64,000 nucleotides of DNA. It comes from Luteococcus sp052116585 (GTDB taxonomy: Bacteria; Actinomycetota; Actinomycetes; Propionibacteriales; Propionibacteriaceae). Under the pieces are notes generated by a model, which worked only from the letters and a program-made list of their open reading frames with translations, was not told the origin of the DNA and did not search any database. The number at the start of each line of letters is the position of its first letter. Position 1 is the first letter of the stretch. Made by a program: the position numbers and the translations under genes. Positions 32,229-43,795 of this stretch are shown here, piece after piece. The stretch is from positions 1-64,000 of the forward strand of contig NZ_JBQKKT010000017.1 in assembly GCF_052116585.1 (NCBI RefSeq). The letters are read 5' to 3'.

Positions 32229-32876
32229 GTGAGCAGTCTCGTCGCACAGTCATCAGCACCAGCCACCCGGCTGGTGCTGTTGCGTCATGGGCAGACCGAC
32301 TGGAATGTGGAGGGTCGTTTCCAGGGCCAGCTCGACGTCGGGCTGAACGACGTCGGGCGTCAGCAGGCCCGGGCCGCCGCGCCCCACGTGGCGGCCCTGG
32401 GGCCGGAGGTGTTGATCTCGTCGAACCTCTCCCGTGCTGCCGAGACCGCCTCCTTCGTGTCCGCACTGACTGGCCTGCCGGTGGCCACGGATCCCCGGGT
32501 CCAGGAGATCAATGTCGGATCGTGGGGTGGGCTGACCGGTCTTGAGATGGCTGAGCGGGATCCCACTTTCGCCGACGCCCTGCGCAGTGGCCGTGACTTT
32601 CGTCGCTCACCCGAGGGTGAGACCGCCGACGAGGTCGGGATCCGCATGCGCCTTGCCCTGACCGACATCGCCGGACAGCACGAAGGACGCACCGTTGTCG
32701 TCGTCTCGCACGGACTGGCCATTCGGATGGCGTGCGGCTACCTGCTGGGGTGGGACTTTGCGCACAGCTGGCAACTGGGGCCGGTGGCCAACTGCGGTTG
32801 GTCGAGTCTGGTTCGCACGTCAGACCGGCCGTGGCGACTGGAGGCGTACAACCGCGTCGCGGATCGTGCCGAGTGA
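32229..32876 (+). CDS. Histidine phosphatase family protein
   Basis: A 215-residue phosphoglycerate-mutase-like phosphatase. The catalytic motif is R19-H20-G21 in LLRHGQTDWN and the second histidine lies in VVVSHGLAIRMACG. VEGRFQGQLDVGLNDVG and the proton-donor region NVGSWGGLTGLEMAERD are also conserved. Candidate substrates include glucosyl-3-phosphoglycerate or other sugar phosphates, as suggested for the same gene in nadD-rsfS clusters; this cannot be fixed from sequence. GTG start with GGAG 10 nt upstream. Confidence 0.9.
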   Translation: MSSLVAQSSAPATRLVLLRHGQTDWNVEGRFQGQLDVGLNDVGRQQARAAAPHVAALGPEVLISSNLSRAAETASFVSALTGLPVATDPRVQEINVGSWGGLTGLEMAERDPTFADALRSGRDFRRSPEGETADEVGIRMRLALTDIAGQHEGRTVVVVSHGLAIRMACGYLLGWDFAHSWQLGPVANCGWSSLVRTSDRPWRLEAYNRVADRAE

Positions 32877-32877
32877 T

Positions 32878-32906
32878 TTGCACCATCAATCACAGACGTG
32901 TAATGT
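32878..32906 (+). promoter_or_regulatory. Promoter of the tRNA-Ala genes
   Basis: TTGCAC (32878-32883) and TAATGT (32901-32906) with 17 bp between, about 45 bp before the first tRNA. Confidence 0.65.
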
Positions 32907-32951
32907 TCTCGAAGTCGCAAAGAGCGGAAACGCTCGCTGAGACGCCCATCT

Positions 32952-33027
32952 GGGGCTATGGCGCAGTTGGTAGCGCGCTTCCATGGCATGGAAGAGGCCA
33001 GGGGTTCGAATCCCCTTAGCTCCACCA
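32952..33027 (+). tRNA. tRNA-Ala (GGC anticodon), copy 1
   Basis: A 76-nt cloverleaf. Acceptor stem GGGGCTA pairs with TAGCTCC (one G-T pair). The anticodon stem CTTCC/GGAAG encloses the loop ATGGCAT with anticodon GGC, and the T arm is CAGGGGTTCGAATCCCCTT. Discriminator A and CCA (33025-33027) are encoded. Reads alanine codons GCC and GCT. Confidence 0.97.
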
Positions 33028-33054
33028 GGTGGCCCGTTCGTCGGGCCGCTTCAG

Positions 33055-33084
33055 AATCCCGGTTCCTCGTGGATCGGGATTTTT
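33055..33084 (+). terminator. Terminator between the two tRNA-Ala genes
   Basis: AATCCCG (33055-33061) pairs with CGGGATT (33075-33081) followed by T residues to 33084, a classic intrinsic terminator shape. A smaller GGCCC/GGGCC hairpin precedes it at 33031-33046. Confidence 0.65.
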
Positions 33085-33129
33085 GCAAATTGCCCACTGG
33101 CAGGCGTTCGCCAGAGGGACGCTCGACAC

Positions 33130-33205
33130 GGGGCTATGGCGCAGTTGGTAGCGCGCTTCCATGGCATGGAAGAGGCCAGGGGTTCGAATCCCCTTAGCTC
33201 CACCA
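33130..33205 (+). tRNA. tRNA-Ala (GGC anticodon), copy 2
   Basis: Identical over all 76 nt to the copy at 32952-33027, including the encoded CCA, and separated from it by 102 bp. The spacer is not repeated, so the duplication covers only the tRNA or is old enough that the flanks have diverged. Confidence 0.97.
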
Positions 33206-33211
33206 CACAAC

Positions 33212-33239
33212 GATCCCCGCACCTCAGGGTGCGGGGATC
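33212..33239 (+). terminator. Hairpin terminator after the second tRNA-Ala
   Basis: Perfect 12-bp stem GATCCCCGCACC / GGTGCGGGGATC with a TCAG loop, 6 nt past the tRNA, then TTCGTCTGT. Confidence 0.85.
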
Positions 33240-33283
33240 TTCGTCTGTCCGGATCTTCGTCTGTCCGGGATCGTCGTCTGTCC
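33235..33283. repeat. 16-17 bp tandem repeat, three copies
   Basis: GGATCTTCGTCTGTCC at 33235-33250 and 33251-33266, then GGGATCGTCGTCTGTCC at 33267-33283. The first copy begins inside the terminator stem, so the repeats appear to have expanded from its 3' arm. Confidence 0.9.
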
Positions 33284-33367
33284 GGGGGCCGAGAGGCGCG
33301 GGGGAGTCTGTACGTTCCCAGCGAAAACGCTTGTTCGGTGTCCACTCCTGTCAGCACAGTGGGGTGC

Positions 33368-33553
33368 ATGGACGAGGAGAACAAGGACATCCCTGAGCTT
33401 GCCGACCAGGAACTGGAACAGGAATTGCAGGCAGCGGAGGATCGTTCCGAGCTGAGCGAGTTGGCCCAGGATCTCCATGGCCGATCCCCGGTGACAGAGG
33501 AGGACCTCGCTGCACAGGACATCGTCCCGTATGACGCTGGCCGGCGCAGCTGA
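33368..33553 (+). CDS. Small acidic hypothetical protein
   Basis: A 61-residue, strongly acidic protein (begins MDEENKDIPELADQELEQEL) predicted as a helix followed by a disordered end. No family is recognised and no membrane or metal motif is visible. It is convergent with the pentapeptide-repeat gene (6 bp apart). Support is codon bias and position only; no clear Shine-Dalgarno precedes ATG 33368. Confidence 0.5.
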   Translation: MDEENKDIPELADQELEQELQAAEDRSELSELAQDLHGRSPVTEEDLAAQDIVPYDAGRRS

Positions 33554-33559
33554 ACCGAG

Positions 33560-34234
33560 TCAGCCCACCATCAGCTGCAGGCCCAGCAGGCTGGCCATCT
33601 GATGGGCCAGGTCGGCCAGGTCCACGTCGTCGAAGACCGCGCCGCGCAGCCCATCGAGCCCCTGGATCGCCTCGAGGCTTCCGCCGCGTACCAGCACACG
33701 TTCGCACTGGGCCTGGGAGAACTGGGCGCCGTCCAGGCGACAGTTCAGGAAGGTGACATCGGCCAGGCGTGCATGCGTGAAGTCGACACCGGACAGGTCG
33801 CAGTCCACGAAGGTGACCCGGGTCATGTTGGCGAAGCGCAGGGAGCTCATGGCCATCGGACACTCCCGGTGGATCACGTCGTGCAGGGTGCAGCCGCTGG
33901 CCTGCAGACCCACCAGCCGCGCCCGAGACCAGAGCACACGCTTGAGGCCGGACTCCGTGAAGGACGCATTGGCCGCATCCACGTCGTGCAGTTCCACGTC
34001 GACCCAGTTGGTGCGGTACCAGTCGGAGGATGCCAGTCCGCCGGCTTGCACCAGCACGCTCGCGAGTTCCACGAACTCGCTGCTGTGCTGCTCGAGGGCC
34101 AGCTCCCCGATGACCAGCTCGGTGACCAGACTGTCGTCGGTCACGTCACTGCTGCCCAGCGACGAGCGTGGGCTCAGCGTGACGTGCTGGGACGAGGTCT
34201 TGGGCTCGGTGGCCACCTTGGGAAGCGCCTGCAT
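33560..34234 (-). CDS. Pentapeptide-repeat protein
   Basis: A 224-residue protein. The first 60 residues are an unstructured lead with SSLGSSDVTDDSLVTELVIG. From about residue 75 it follows the A(D/N)LxX pentapeptide pattern: NWVDVELHDVDAANASFTES, RFANMTRVTFVDCDLSGVDF and ARLADVTFLNCRLDGAQFSQ. These form a right-handed quadrilateral beta-helix. Some such proteins mimic DNA and protect gyrase, but most are uncharacterised. ATG 34234 has TAGGGT 7 nt upstream on the minus strand, indicating a leaderless mRNA. Confidence 0.88.
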   Translation of the reverse strand: MQALPKVATEPKTSSQHVTLSPRSSLGSSDVTDDSLVTELVIGELALEQHSSEFVELASVLVQAGGLASSDWYRTNWVDVELHDVDAANASFTESGLKRVLWSRARLVGLQASGCTLHDVIHRECPMAMSSLRFANMTRVTFVDCDLSGVDFTHARLADVTFLNCRLDGAQFSQAQCERVLVRGGSLEAIQGLDGLRGAVFDDVDLADLAHQMASLLGLQLMVG

Positions 34235-34241
34235 GCGCGCC

Positions 34242-34247
34242 ACCCTA
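34242..34247 (-). promoter_or_regulatory. -10 box TAGGGT for the pentapeptide-repeat gene
   Basis: Minus-strand TAGGGT, 7 nt before ATG 34234. Confidence 0.5.
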
Positions 34248-34339
34248 GTGGTGGCCGTGTCGACCCGGTGGGGTGTCCACGTCGTGTGGGTTAAACTGAC
34301 GTGCCGGACTTTCGGCACAAGGCTTTGAAAGGGAAGTAC

Positions 34340-34903
34340 GTGGTTTCCACCAACGATTTCAAGAACGGCTTGGTCCTGGACCTCGACGGACAGCTCTGGC
34401 AGGTCATCTGGTTCCAGCACCACAAGCCCGGCAAGGGCAACACCGTCGTGCGGTCCAAGCTGAAGCACGTGCTGACGGGCAAGGTCGTCGACAAGACCTT
34501 CAACTCGGACACCAAGGTCGACACCGCGACGGTCGACCGTCGGGACATGCAGTACCTGTACCACGACGGTGACGGCTTCGTCTTCATGGACGTGACCACC
34601 TACGACCAGATGACCCTGCCCGAGGAGACCGTCGGCGACGCCAAGGACTACCTCCTCGAGAACACCGTGGCCACGGTTGCCATCCACGAGGGCAACCCGC
34701 TCTTCCTCGAGATGCCGGCCTCGGTCGAGCTCGAGATCACCTACACCGAGCCCGGTCTGCAGGGCGATCGTTCCACGGGTGGCACCAAGCCCGCGACGCT
34801 GGAGACCGGCAAGCAGGTGCAGGTCCCGCTGTTCATCACCACCGGCGAGAAGATCAAGGTGGACACCCGCACGGGCGAGTACCTCTCGCGCGTCACCAAC
34901 TGA
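34340..34903 (+). CDS. efp: Elongation factor P
   Basis: A 187-residue factor that rescues ribosomes stalled at polyproline; length is exactly typical. It begins VSTNDFKNGLVLDLDGQLWQ. The tip of domain I is KPGKGN with Lys32 at the functional position. The C-terminal signature TGEKIKVDTRTGEYLSR is present. The true start is GTG 34340, with AGGGAAG 3-9 nt upstream; the frame is open from 34301 but those residues are not part of the family. Its stop TGA overlaps the nusB ATG by one base, so the two are co-transcribed. Confidence 0.96.
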   Translation: MVSTNDFKNGLVLDLDGQLWQVIWFQHHKPGKGNTVVRSKLKHVLTGKVVDKTFNSDTKVDTATVDRRDMQYLYHDGDGFVFMDVTTYDQMTLPEETVGDAKDYLLENTVATVAIHEGNPLFLEMPASVELEITYTEPGLQGDRSTGGTKPATLETGKQVQVPLFITTGEKIKVDTRTGEYLSRVTN

Positions 34904-35394
34904 TGACCGACGACATCGTTGGCACCCCGGTTCCCGGCCGGCCGGATCTGCTCAAGATCTCGGCCGAGCCGGTGCCCGTGGTGCCCAACCCGCACCACAG
35001 CAGCCGCACCAAGGCACGCAAGCAGGCGCTCGACATCCTCTTCGAGGCGGAATTGCGTGACCGGGACCTGCTGATCACCCTCGATGAGCACATCGCCGAG
35101 GGTGAGCCCGCCGTGCGCCCCTTCGCCCAGGAGATCATCCGCGGCGTCGACGAGCACATGGCCCGCATCGACGAGCGCATCGAGGAGTGCTGCAGCGCCC
35201 AGTGGACGCTGGAGCGGATGCCCCGGGTTGATCGCAATCTGGCGCGGGTGGCCGTCTGGGAGATCGACCACACCGACGTGGCCGACGAGGCCATCATCGG
35301 TGAAGCGGTGTCGCTGGCGACGGAGTTCTCCACGGAGGACTCGGCCGCCTTCCTGAATGGTTTGCTGGCCCAGGCGGTCCGGACCAAGAAGTGA
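34903..35394 (+). CDS. nusB: Transcription antitermination factor NusB
   Basis: A 163-residue all-helical protein that binds boxA RNA with NusE. TKARKQALDILFEAELRDRD is the typical opening of the fold and DRNLARVAVWEI, DEAIIGEAVSLATEFSTEDS and FLNGLLAQ are the conserved C-terminal segments. The first 30 residues precede the domain and are Pro-rich. Co-transcribed with efp; a hairpin terminator follows. Confidence 0.94.
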   Translation: MTDDIVGTPVPGRPDLLKISAEPVPVVPNPHHSSRTKARKQALDILFEAELRDRDLLITLDEHIAEGEPAVRPFAQEIIRGVDEHMARIDERIEECCSAQWTLERMPRVDRNLARVAVWEIDHTDVADEAIIGEAVSLATEFSTEDSAAFLNGLLAQAVRTKK

Positions 35395-35435
35395 CAACTG
35401 CGACGGTTGCCGTGCGGTGAACCCACCATCCTCGA

Positions 35436-35461
35436 CGAGGGGTCCGGAGACGGGCCCCTCG
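35436..35461 (+). terminator. Hairpin terminator after nusB
   Basis: A 10-bp stem CGAGGGGTCC / GGGCCCCTCG (one T-G wobble) with loop GGAGAC, followed by TTGCGTCTT. It separates the efp-nusB unit from the pyrimidine operon. The rest of the gap to 35671 holds a weak TAGGGT box (35610-35615) and no gene. Confidence 0.75.
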
Positions 35462-35640
35462 TTGCGTCTTCGCTCTGTCAGGGGCGCGGTGCGAATCCTC
35501 TGCCGGGATGCCATCGATGCCATCGCGGCACGGGTGCGCGCACCGCAGGGTGATCAGTGAACGTGTGCCAAAAATTCTGGTCGTGGTCAGTGACACCGGT
35601 CGGTCCTGATAGGGTTCCCGACGATCACTCACCCGCAAGG

Positions 35641-35665
35641 CCTTGCCCGGCTCGGGCAGGGGAGG
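35641..35665 (+). promoter_or_regulatory. Hairpin next to the carA ribosome site
   Basis: CCTTGCCC (35641-35648) pairs with GGGCAGGG (35654-35661), loop GGCTC. The stem touches the GGAGG Shine-Dalgarno at 35661-35665. The GGAGG abuts ATG 35666 and lies 6 nt before ATG 35672, which is why the latter is taken as the start. Translational control of the pyrimidine operon by this hairpin is possible; it does not match the PyrR-site consensus I know. Confidence 0.4.
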
Positions 35666-35671
35666 ATGGCC

Positions 35672-36897
35672 ATGACCTCGTCCCAGTTCGTCTCGCAATC
35701 GTCGGTTCCCGCGATTCTGGTTCTGGAGGATGGCCGCCATTTCCGCGGCACCTCCTACGGTGCCGCCGGAACCACCTTCGGTGAGGCAGTCTTCACCACC
35801 GGAATGTCCGGATACCAGGAGACCCTCACCGATCCCAGCTTCCACCGTCAGGTGATCGTGGCCACATCGCCACACATCGGCAACACCGGATGGAATGACG
35901 AGGACAGCGAGTCGGAGCGCATCTGGGCCGCCGGCTATGTCGTGCGCGATCCTGCGCGGATCTCCTCCAACTGGCGCAGCCGACGCAGCCTCGACGAGGA
36001 ACTGGTCAAGCAGGGCATCGTGGGGATCAGCGGGATCGACACCCGAGCCCTGACCCGTCACCTGCGCGAGTGCGGGGTGATGCGCGTCGCCATCAGCACC
36101 GAGGTTCTGGATCCGGAGGCGCTGCGCCAGCAGGTGCTCGAACAGCCCTCCATGGCTGGCCTCAGCCTCGTCGACGACGTGACCACCCCCGAGGCGCACG
36201 TCGTCCAGCCCGACGGTGAGAAGAAGTTCACCGTCGTGGTGATGGACATGGGCATCAAGGCCAGTACGCCGGTGCGGCTGGCGGCCCGCGGCATCGAGCA
36301 GCACATCCTGCCGGCCACGGCGAGCTTCGAGGAGATCGAGCGGATCAAGCCGGACGGGGTCTTCTTCTCCAATGGTCCCGGCGACCCCTCCACCGCGGAT
36401 GGCCCAGTGGAGGTGCTGCAGCAGGTGCTACGCGCCGGCTACCCCTATTTCGGCATCTGCTTCGGCAACCAGCTCTTTGGACGAGCCCTGGGTTTTGGCA
36501 CCTACAAGCTCAAGTACGGCCACCGAGGTGCCAACCAGCCGGTGATGGATCGCACCACGGGCAAGGTGGAGATCACTGCCCAGAACCATGGCTTCGCCGT
36601 GGACGCGCCGGTGGACCAGCCCACCGAGACTGAGTTCGGCACCGCCACCGTGAGCCATGTCTGCCTGAACGACAATGTCGTGGAGGGCCTTGAGCTGCGC
36701 CGCGACGGCAAGCTGGTGGGCTTCAGCGTGCAGTACCACCCGGAGGCCGCGGCCGGCCCCCATGACTCGAGCTACCTGTTCGACCGTTTCGTCGAGATGC
36801 TCGACGCCGCCACCGCGCAGCAGAACCCGGCCAACCAGCAGAACCAGGCCAACCAGCAGAACCAGGCCAACCAGCAGAACCAGGAAGGCACCAACTG

Positions 36898-36898
<1 letters not shown>
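35672..36898 (+). CDS. carA: Carbamoyl-phosphate synthase small subunit
   Basis: A 408-residue glutaminase subunit that supplies ammonia to CarB for pyrimidine and arginine synthesis. The N-terminal domain opens AILVLEDGRHFRGTSYGAAG. The class I amidotransferase triad is C263 (GICFGNQ), H356 and E358 (QYHPEAAAGPHD). The enzyme core ends near residue 380. The last 28 residues are an unusual Asn/Gln-rich tail made of an NQANQQ repeat, coded by an 18-bp tandem repeat. Start at 35672 with GGAGG 6 nt upstream. Its TGA overlaps the carB ATG by one base. Confidence 0.95.
36821..36883. repeat. 18-bp in-frame tandem repeat at the carA 3' end, 3.5 copies
   Basis: CAGAACCAGGCCAACCAG occurs at 36821-36838 (one mismatch), 36839-36856 and 36857-36874, with a half copy to 36883. 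The unit is a multiple of three, so it adds six residues per copy without a frameshift. Confidence 0.92.
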
Positions 36899-40262
<3,364 letters not shown>

Positions 40263-40266
<4 letters not shown>

Positions 40267-41372
40267 GCGCCGGCGAGCAGGCCCGGGCGACGGGCAGCGA
40301 GCTGGTCACCCGCGGTTTGCTCGCCGGGTACCAGCAGGTGGTGCGGCCGGGTCTCTTCCGGGCCCACGGTGGCGACGCGGAGGCCATCCACGAGGATCTG
40401 ATCCGTGCCCTGGGCGTGGCGGGGAGCGTTCCCGTGCCCGTCGCCCGGCTCTCGGCGTCGGCCCTGGGCCGCAGACAGGGGACGACGCTGGCCGGGATCA
40501 GGTTCCCGGGGCGGGTGGGCGTTGCCGCGGGGCTGGACAAGAATGGCGTGGCCGCGCGCGCCTGGGCCGGTCTGGGATTTGGCTTCGCCGAGCTCGGGAC
40601 CGTCACAGCGCAGGCCCAGCCGGGCAATCCGCGGCCGAGGCTCTTCCGGGCCAAGGAGTCCGGGGGGATCATCAACCGGATGGGTTTCAACAATGAAGGT
40701 GCCCAGACGCTCGCGGATCGGTTGGCCGGCTGGGGCGTGGAGCGGGGCAACCAGGCGCTGGGCATTCCGGTGGGCATCAGCATCGGCAAGACGAAGGTCA
40801 CGCCGCTGGACGGGGCCGTCGAGGACTATCTGACCAGCCTGCGTCTGCTGGCCGACAAGGCGGACTACCTCGCGATCAACATCTCCAGCCCCAATACGCC
40901 GGGACTGCGCAGCCTGCAGGACGGCGAGGCCCTGCGTGAGCTCACCCGGGCGCTGGTGGTGGAGGCCGCGGTGCTCAACCCCGGCAATCCAGTGCCGATC
41001 TTCGTGAAGGTGGCGCCGGACCTGACCTGGGAGGCCCTGGACGAGGTACTCCAGACCTGCGAGGAGGCCGGCATCAGTGGTCTGATCGCCACCAACACCA
41101 CGCTGGCCCGGGAGGGGCTGCGGGGCAGTGACGCGAGGTTGGCCACCGAGGCCGGTGGCCTGTCCGGTGCGCCCCTGACGGTTCGCTCGCGCGAGATGGT
41201 GGCGCGCATCGTGCAGCAGTCCTCGCTGCCCGTGATGGGCGTGGGGGGCATCATGACCCCCGCCGATGCCCAGGCCATGTTCGACGCCGGCGCGCAGCTG
41301 GTGCAGGTGTACACCGGCTTCATCTACAACGGTCCCGCCCTGGTGCGGGGCATCAACCAGCTCCACCGCTGA
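40263..41372 (+). CDS. pyrD: Dihydroorotate dehydrogenase, class 2 (quinone)
   Basis: A 369-residue membrane-associated flavoprotein that oxidises dihydroorotate to orotate using quinone. The N-terminal 45 residues form the amphipathic helices that set class 2 apart. Then come VGVAAGLDKNGVAARAWAGL, the substrate loop MGFNNEG, NISSPNTPGL (with the catalytic base serine), FVKVAPDL, TNTT and the FMN-phosphate site MGVGGIMTPADA. The start ATG overlaps the carB stop (ATGA). Confidence 0.95.
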
Positions 41373-41418
41373 CCCATCACACCCGGCCGAGCCTGTCGAG
41401 GCCACAGGAGGATTCCCC

Positions 41419-42219
41419 ATGACCTACGCCGAACGACTCGCGCGCCTCACCGCCGAACGTGGTGCCCTGTGCGTCGGAATCGATCCCCATCCGCAGATCC
41501 TCGCGGCCTGGGGTCTCGACGACGACGTGGCGGGCCTGGAGGCCTGTGCCCGCGGCATGGTGGAGGCCATCGGGGCCGAGGTGGCGGTCTTCAAGCCCCA
41601 GTCCGCCTTCTACGAGGTGTACGGCTCCGCGGGCATCGCCGTGCTGGAGCGCGTCCTGGAGGACATCCGTCAGGCGGGCGCCCTCAGCATTCTGGACGTC
41701 AAGCGCGGCGACATCGGCTCCACGATGGCGGGTTATGCCCGTGCCTATCTGTCCGACGACTCGAGCCTGCGGGCCGACGCGGTGACGCTCAGCCCCTACC
41801 TGGGTTTCGAGTCGCTGCGTCCTGCCATTGATCTGGCCCACCAGACGGAGCGGGGTCTGTACCTGCTGGCGCGCACCAGCAACCCGGAAGGTGGCGACGT
41901 GCAGCTGGCCACCGCGACTCGCGGCGGGTCGGTTTCCCAGATGATGGTGGACCTGGCTGCACAGGAGAACACCCGCTCGGGCCAGAATGCGATCGGCCTG
42001 GTGGTTGGGGGGACCCATGCGGATCCCGGATGTGACGTCAGCGCCTTCAACGGCTCCATCCTGGTTCCGGGCATTGGTGCCCAGGGCGGTACGGTCGAGG
42101 GCTTGCGGGCAATCTTTGGTGACGCCACCCGCCTGCTGCTGCCGTCTGCCAGCCGCCAGGTGATGCAGGGAGGTCCCTCGGCGGAGGGTCTGCGCGCGGC
42201 CTTCCACAGCATCGTCTGA
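41419..42219 (+). CDS. pyrF: Orotidine-5'-phosphate decarboxylase, type 2
   Basis: A 266-residue enzyme that forms UMP. The actinobacterial/type 2 form is shown by GALCVGIDPHPQILAAWGL near the start and the catalytic DVKRGDIGSTM (about 94-104); the Lys and Asp of the active-site network are in that motif. LARTSNPEG and PGIGAQGG are also conserved. A near-perfect AGGAGG lies 7 nt before ATG 41419. It is the last gene of the carA-carB-pyrD-pyrF run. PyrR, PyrB and PyrC are not in the window. Confidence 0.95.
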   Translation: MTYAERLARLTAERGALCVGIDPHPQILAAWGLDDDVAGLEACARGMVEAIGAEVAVFKPQSAFYEVYGSAGIAVLERVLEDIRQAGALSILDVKRGDIGSTMAGYARAYLSDDSSLRADAVTLSPYLGFESLRPAIDLAHQTERGLYLLARTSNPEGGDVQLATATRGGSVSQMMVDLAAQENTRSGQNAIGLVVGGTHADPGCDVSAFNGSILVPGIGAQGGTVEGLRAIFGDATRLLLPSASRQVMQGGPSAEGLRAAFHSIV

Positions 42220-42245
42220 TGCATTGTCCGTGCGGACCGCGCCCC

Positions 42246-42267
42246 CTTGCAGAATGCACCGTGCAAG
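42246..42267 (+). terminator. Possible hairpin after pyrF
   Basis: CTTGCA and TGCAAG (42246-42251, 42262-42267) flank a 10-nt loop. The stem is short, so a terminator for the pyr operon is only a weak suggestion. The rest of the 225-bp gap to mihF holds promoter-like boxes but no gene. Confidence 0.3.
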
Positions 42268-42392
42268 CATCTCGGGTGTGCCAGCGGTGCCCGACACGAT
42301 ATTGCCTTCATCACAGCAACCCCGGGTGCCGAAATGGCATCTGGGCAGGGTAGATTCGGCTGCGGCAAGCAGTTTTCGACGGTAGCGTGGTA

Positions 42393-42419
42393 TTGACGGA
42401 CCGAGCATCGGGGTATGTT
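42393..42419 (+). promoter_or_regulatory. Promoter of mihF
   Basis: TTGACG (42393-42398) and TATGTT (42414-42419) with 15 bp between, about 20 bp before GGAG and the GTG start. Confidence 0.5.
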
Positions 42420-42444
42420 CGGAAACTAGGAATGGAGACCTGTC

Positions 42445-42759
42445 GTGGCGATTCCAACACTGTCACCGGAACAGCTGCAGGCGGCGCGTGAGGCCGCCAC
42501 CCAGGCCCGCCGGGCCAGGGCCGAGCTGAAGGAGAAGGTGCGTGCAGGCACCCTCACCTTGGGGCAGGCACTCGACATCGCAGCCAAGGACGACGTCCTG
42601 GCCCATGTGAAGGTGGTGGACCTGCTCAAGGCGATGCCGCGAGTGGGCGACAAGCGAGCGGCCGAGATCATGGAGCGGCTTGAGATCGCTTCCAACCGTC
42701 GGGTCCGGGGCCTGGGACGACACCAGGTGGCCGGTCTGAAGGCGGAGTTCGAGCAGTAG
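42445..42759 (+). CDS. mihF: Integration host factor, actinobacterial (mIHF)
   Basis: A 104-residue nucleoid-associated protein found only in actinobacteria. It opens with a coiled helix (LSPEQLQAAREAATQARRAR) and carries a helix-two-turn-helix DNA-binding segment LLKAMPRVGDKRAAEIMERL that ends near RRVRGLGRHQ. It bends DNA nonspecifically and is essential in mycobacteria. It sits between pyrF and gmk, its normal position. GTG start, GGAG upstream. Confidence 0.95.
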   Translation: MAIPTLSPEQLQAAREAATQARRARAELKEKVRAGTLTLGQALDIAAKDDVLAHVKVVDLLKAMPRVGDKRAAEIMERLEIASNRRVRGLGRHQVAGLKAEFEQ

Positions 42760-42799
42760 ACCCCGCAAGGGTCATCAGGAGCTAGGAGTAGTCAGCAGC

Positions 42800-43375
42800 G
42801 TGACCGAGCAAGAACCTGGAACGGCCACGCCGCGGGTGAGCGTGATCAGTGGACCCACCGCCGTGGGCAAGGGGACGGTGGTGGCGCGGCTGCACGAGCT
42901 GTACCCGCAGGTCTACGTCTCCACCTCCGCAACCACGCGGCCGCCTCGGGTGGGTGAGGTGGACGGGGTGCACTACCACTTCCTCACCGACGAGCAGTTC
43001 GACGATCTGGTGGCGGGCGATGGCCTGCTTGAGTGGGCCGTGGTGCATGGCCGGCACCGGTACGGCACGCTGCGCGCTCCGGTGGATGAGGCCGTGGCCC
43101 GGGGCCAGGCCGTCATCCTGGAGATTGACCTGCAGGGTGCGCGTCAGGTGCGCGAGACCTACCCGCAGGCGCAGCACATCTTCCTGCAGCCTCCCAGCTG
43201 GGATGAACTGGTGCGCCGACTGGTGGGCCGTGGAACCGAGACTGCGGAGCAGCAGGAGCGTCGTCTGGTGACCGCCCGGGAGGAGTTGGCGAGGATGGAG
43301 GAGTTCGACCACGTCGTCACCAACACGCAGATCGATGAAACCGTGCATGATTTGGTAGGCTTGATGGGCTTGTGA
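42800..43375 (+). CDS. gmk: Guanylate kinase
   Basis: A 191-residue enzyme that phosphorylates GMP to GDP. The P-loop is ISGPTAVGKGTVV (about 16-28). The GMP-binding segment is STSATTRPPRVGEVDGVHYH, followed by FLEWA-like DGLLEWAVVHGRHRYGT and LEIDLQGARQVRE. It starts with GTG after AGGAG. A small hairpin (GACCC-CGCAA-GGGTC, 42759-42773) lies between mihF and gmk. Confidence 0.96.
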   Translation: MTEQEPGTATPRVSVISGPTAVGKGTVVARLHELYPQVYVSTSATTRPPRVGEVDGVHYHFLTDEQFDDLVAGDGLLEWAVVHGRHRYGTLRAPVDEAVARGQAVILEIDLQGARQVRETYPQAQHIFLQPPSWDELVRRLVGRGTETAEQQERRLVTAREELARMEEFDHVVTNTQIDETVHDLVGLMGL

Positions 43376-43439
43376 CCTCTGGCCACAGAACCGATGGTGT
43401 CATCGCCGTCGGACTTCCGGACGAGAACGAAGGTTCATC

Positions 43440-43784
43440 TTGACCACAAACATCCCCGAGGGCGTCACCAACCCTCCGATCGACGAGCTGCTCGACAAGG
43501 TCGACTCCAAGTACCGCCTGGTGCTGTTCGCCGCCAAGCGCGCCCGCCAGATCAACGCCTACTACTCGCAGCTGGGCGAGGGCCTGCTGGAGAATGTCGG
43601 CCCCCTGGTGGAGACCGGCGTGCAGGAGAAGCCGCTGTCGATCGCCATGCGTGAGATCCAGGCCGACGTCCTGGAGTGCACCGAGATCGATCCTGAGGCC
43701 GAGGCAGCTGCCCGCGCCGAGGCTGCCGTCGATCCCGACTTCGCCATGATCGCCGATCCCTTCGGCGACATCGACCCGGCCTGA
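43440..43784 (+). CDS. rpoZ: RNA polymerase omega subunit
   Basis: A 114-residue subunit that binds the beta-prime C-terminus. The core motif is IDELLDKVDSKYRLVLFAAKRARQIN, here split as PPIDELLDKVDSKYRLVLFA followed by AKRARQINAYY. KPLSIAMREI is the second conserved piece. The acidic C-terminus is normal for actinobacteria. The start is a TTG at 43440 with GAAGG 6 nt upstream; no ATG or GTG fits the N-terminus. Confidence 0.94.
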   Translation: MTTNIPEGVTNPPIDELLDKVDSKYRLVLFAAKRARQINAYYSQLGEGLLENVGPLVETGVQEKPLSIAMREIQADVLECTEIDPEAEAAARAEAAVDPDFAMIADPFGDIDPA

Positions 43785-43795
43785 CCCAGCCCGTC

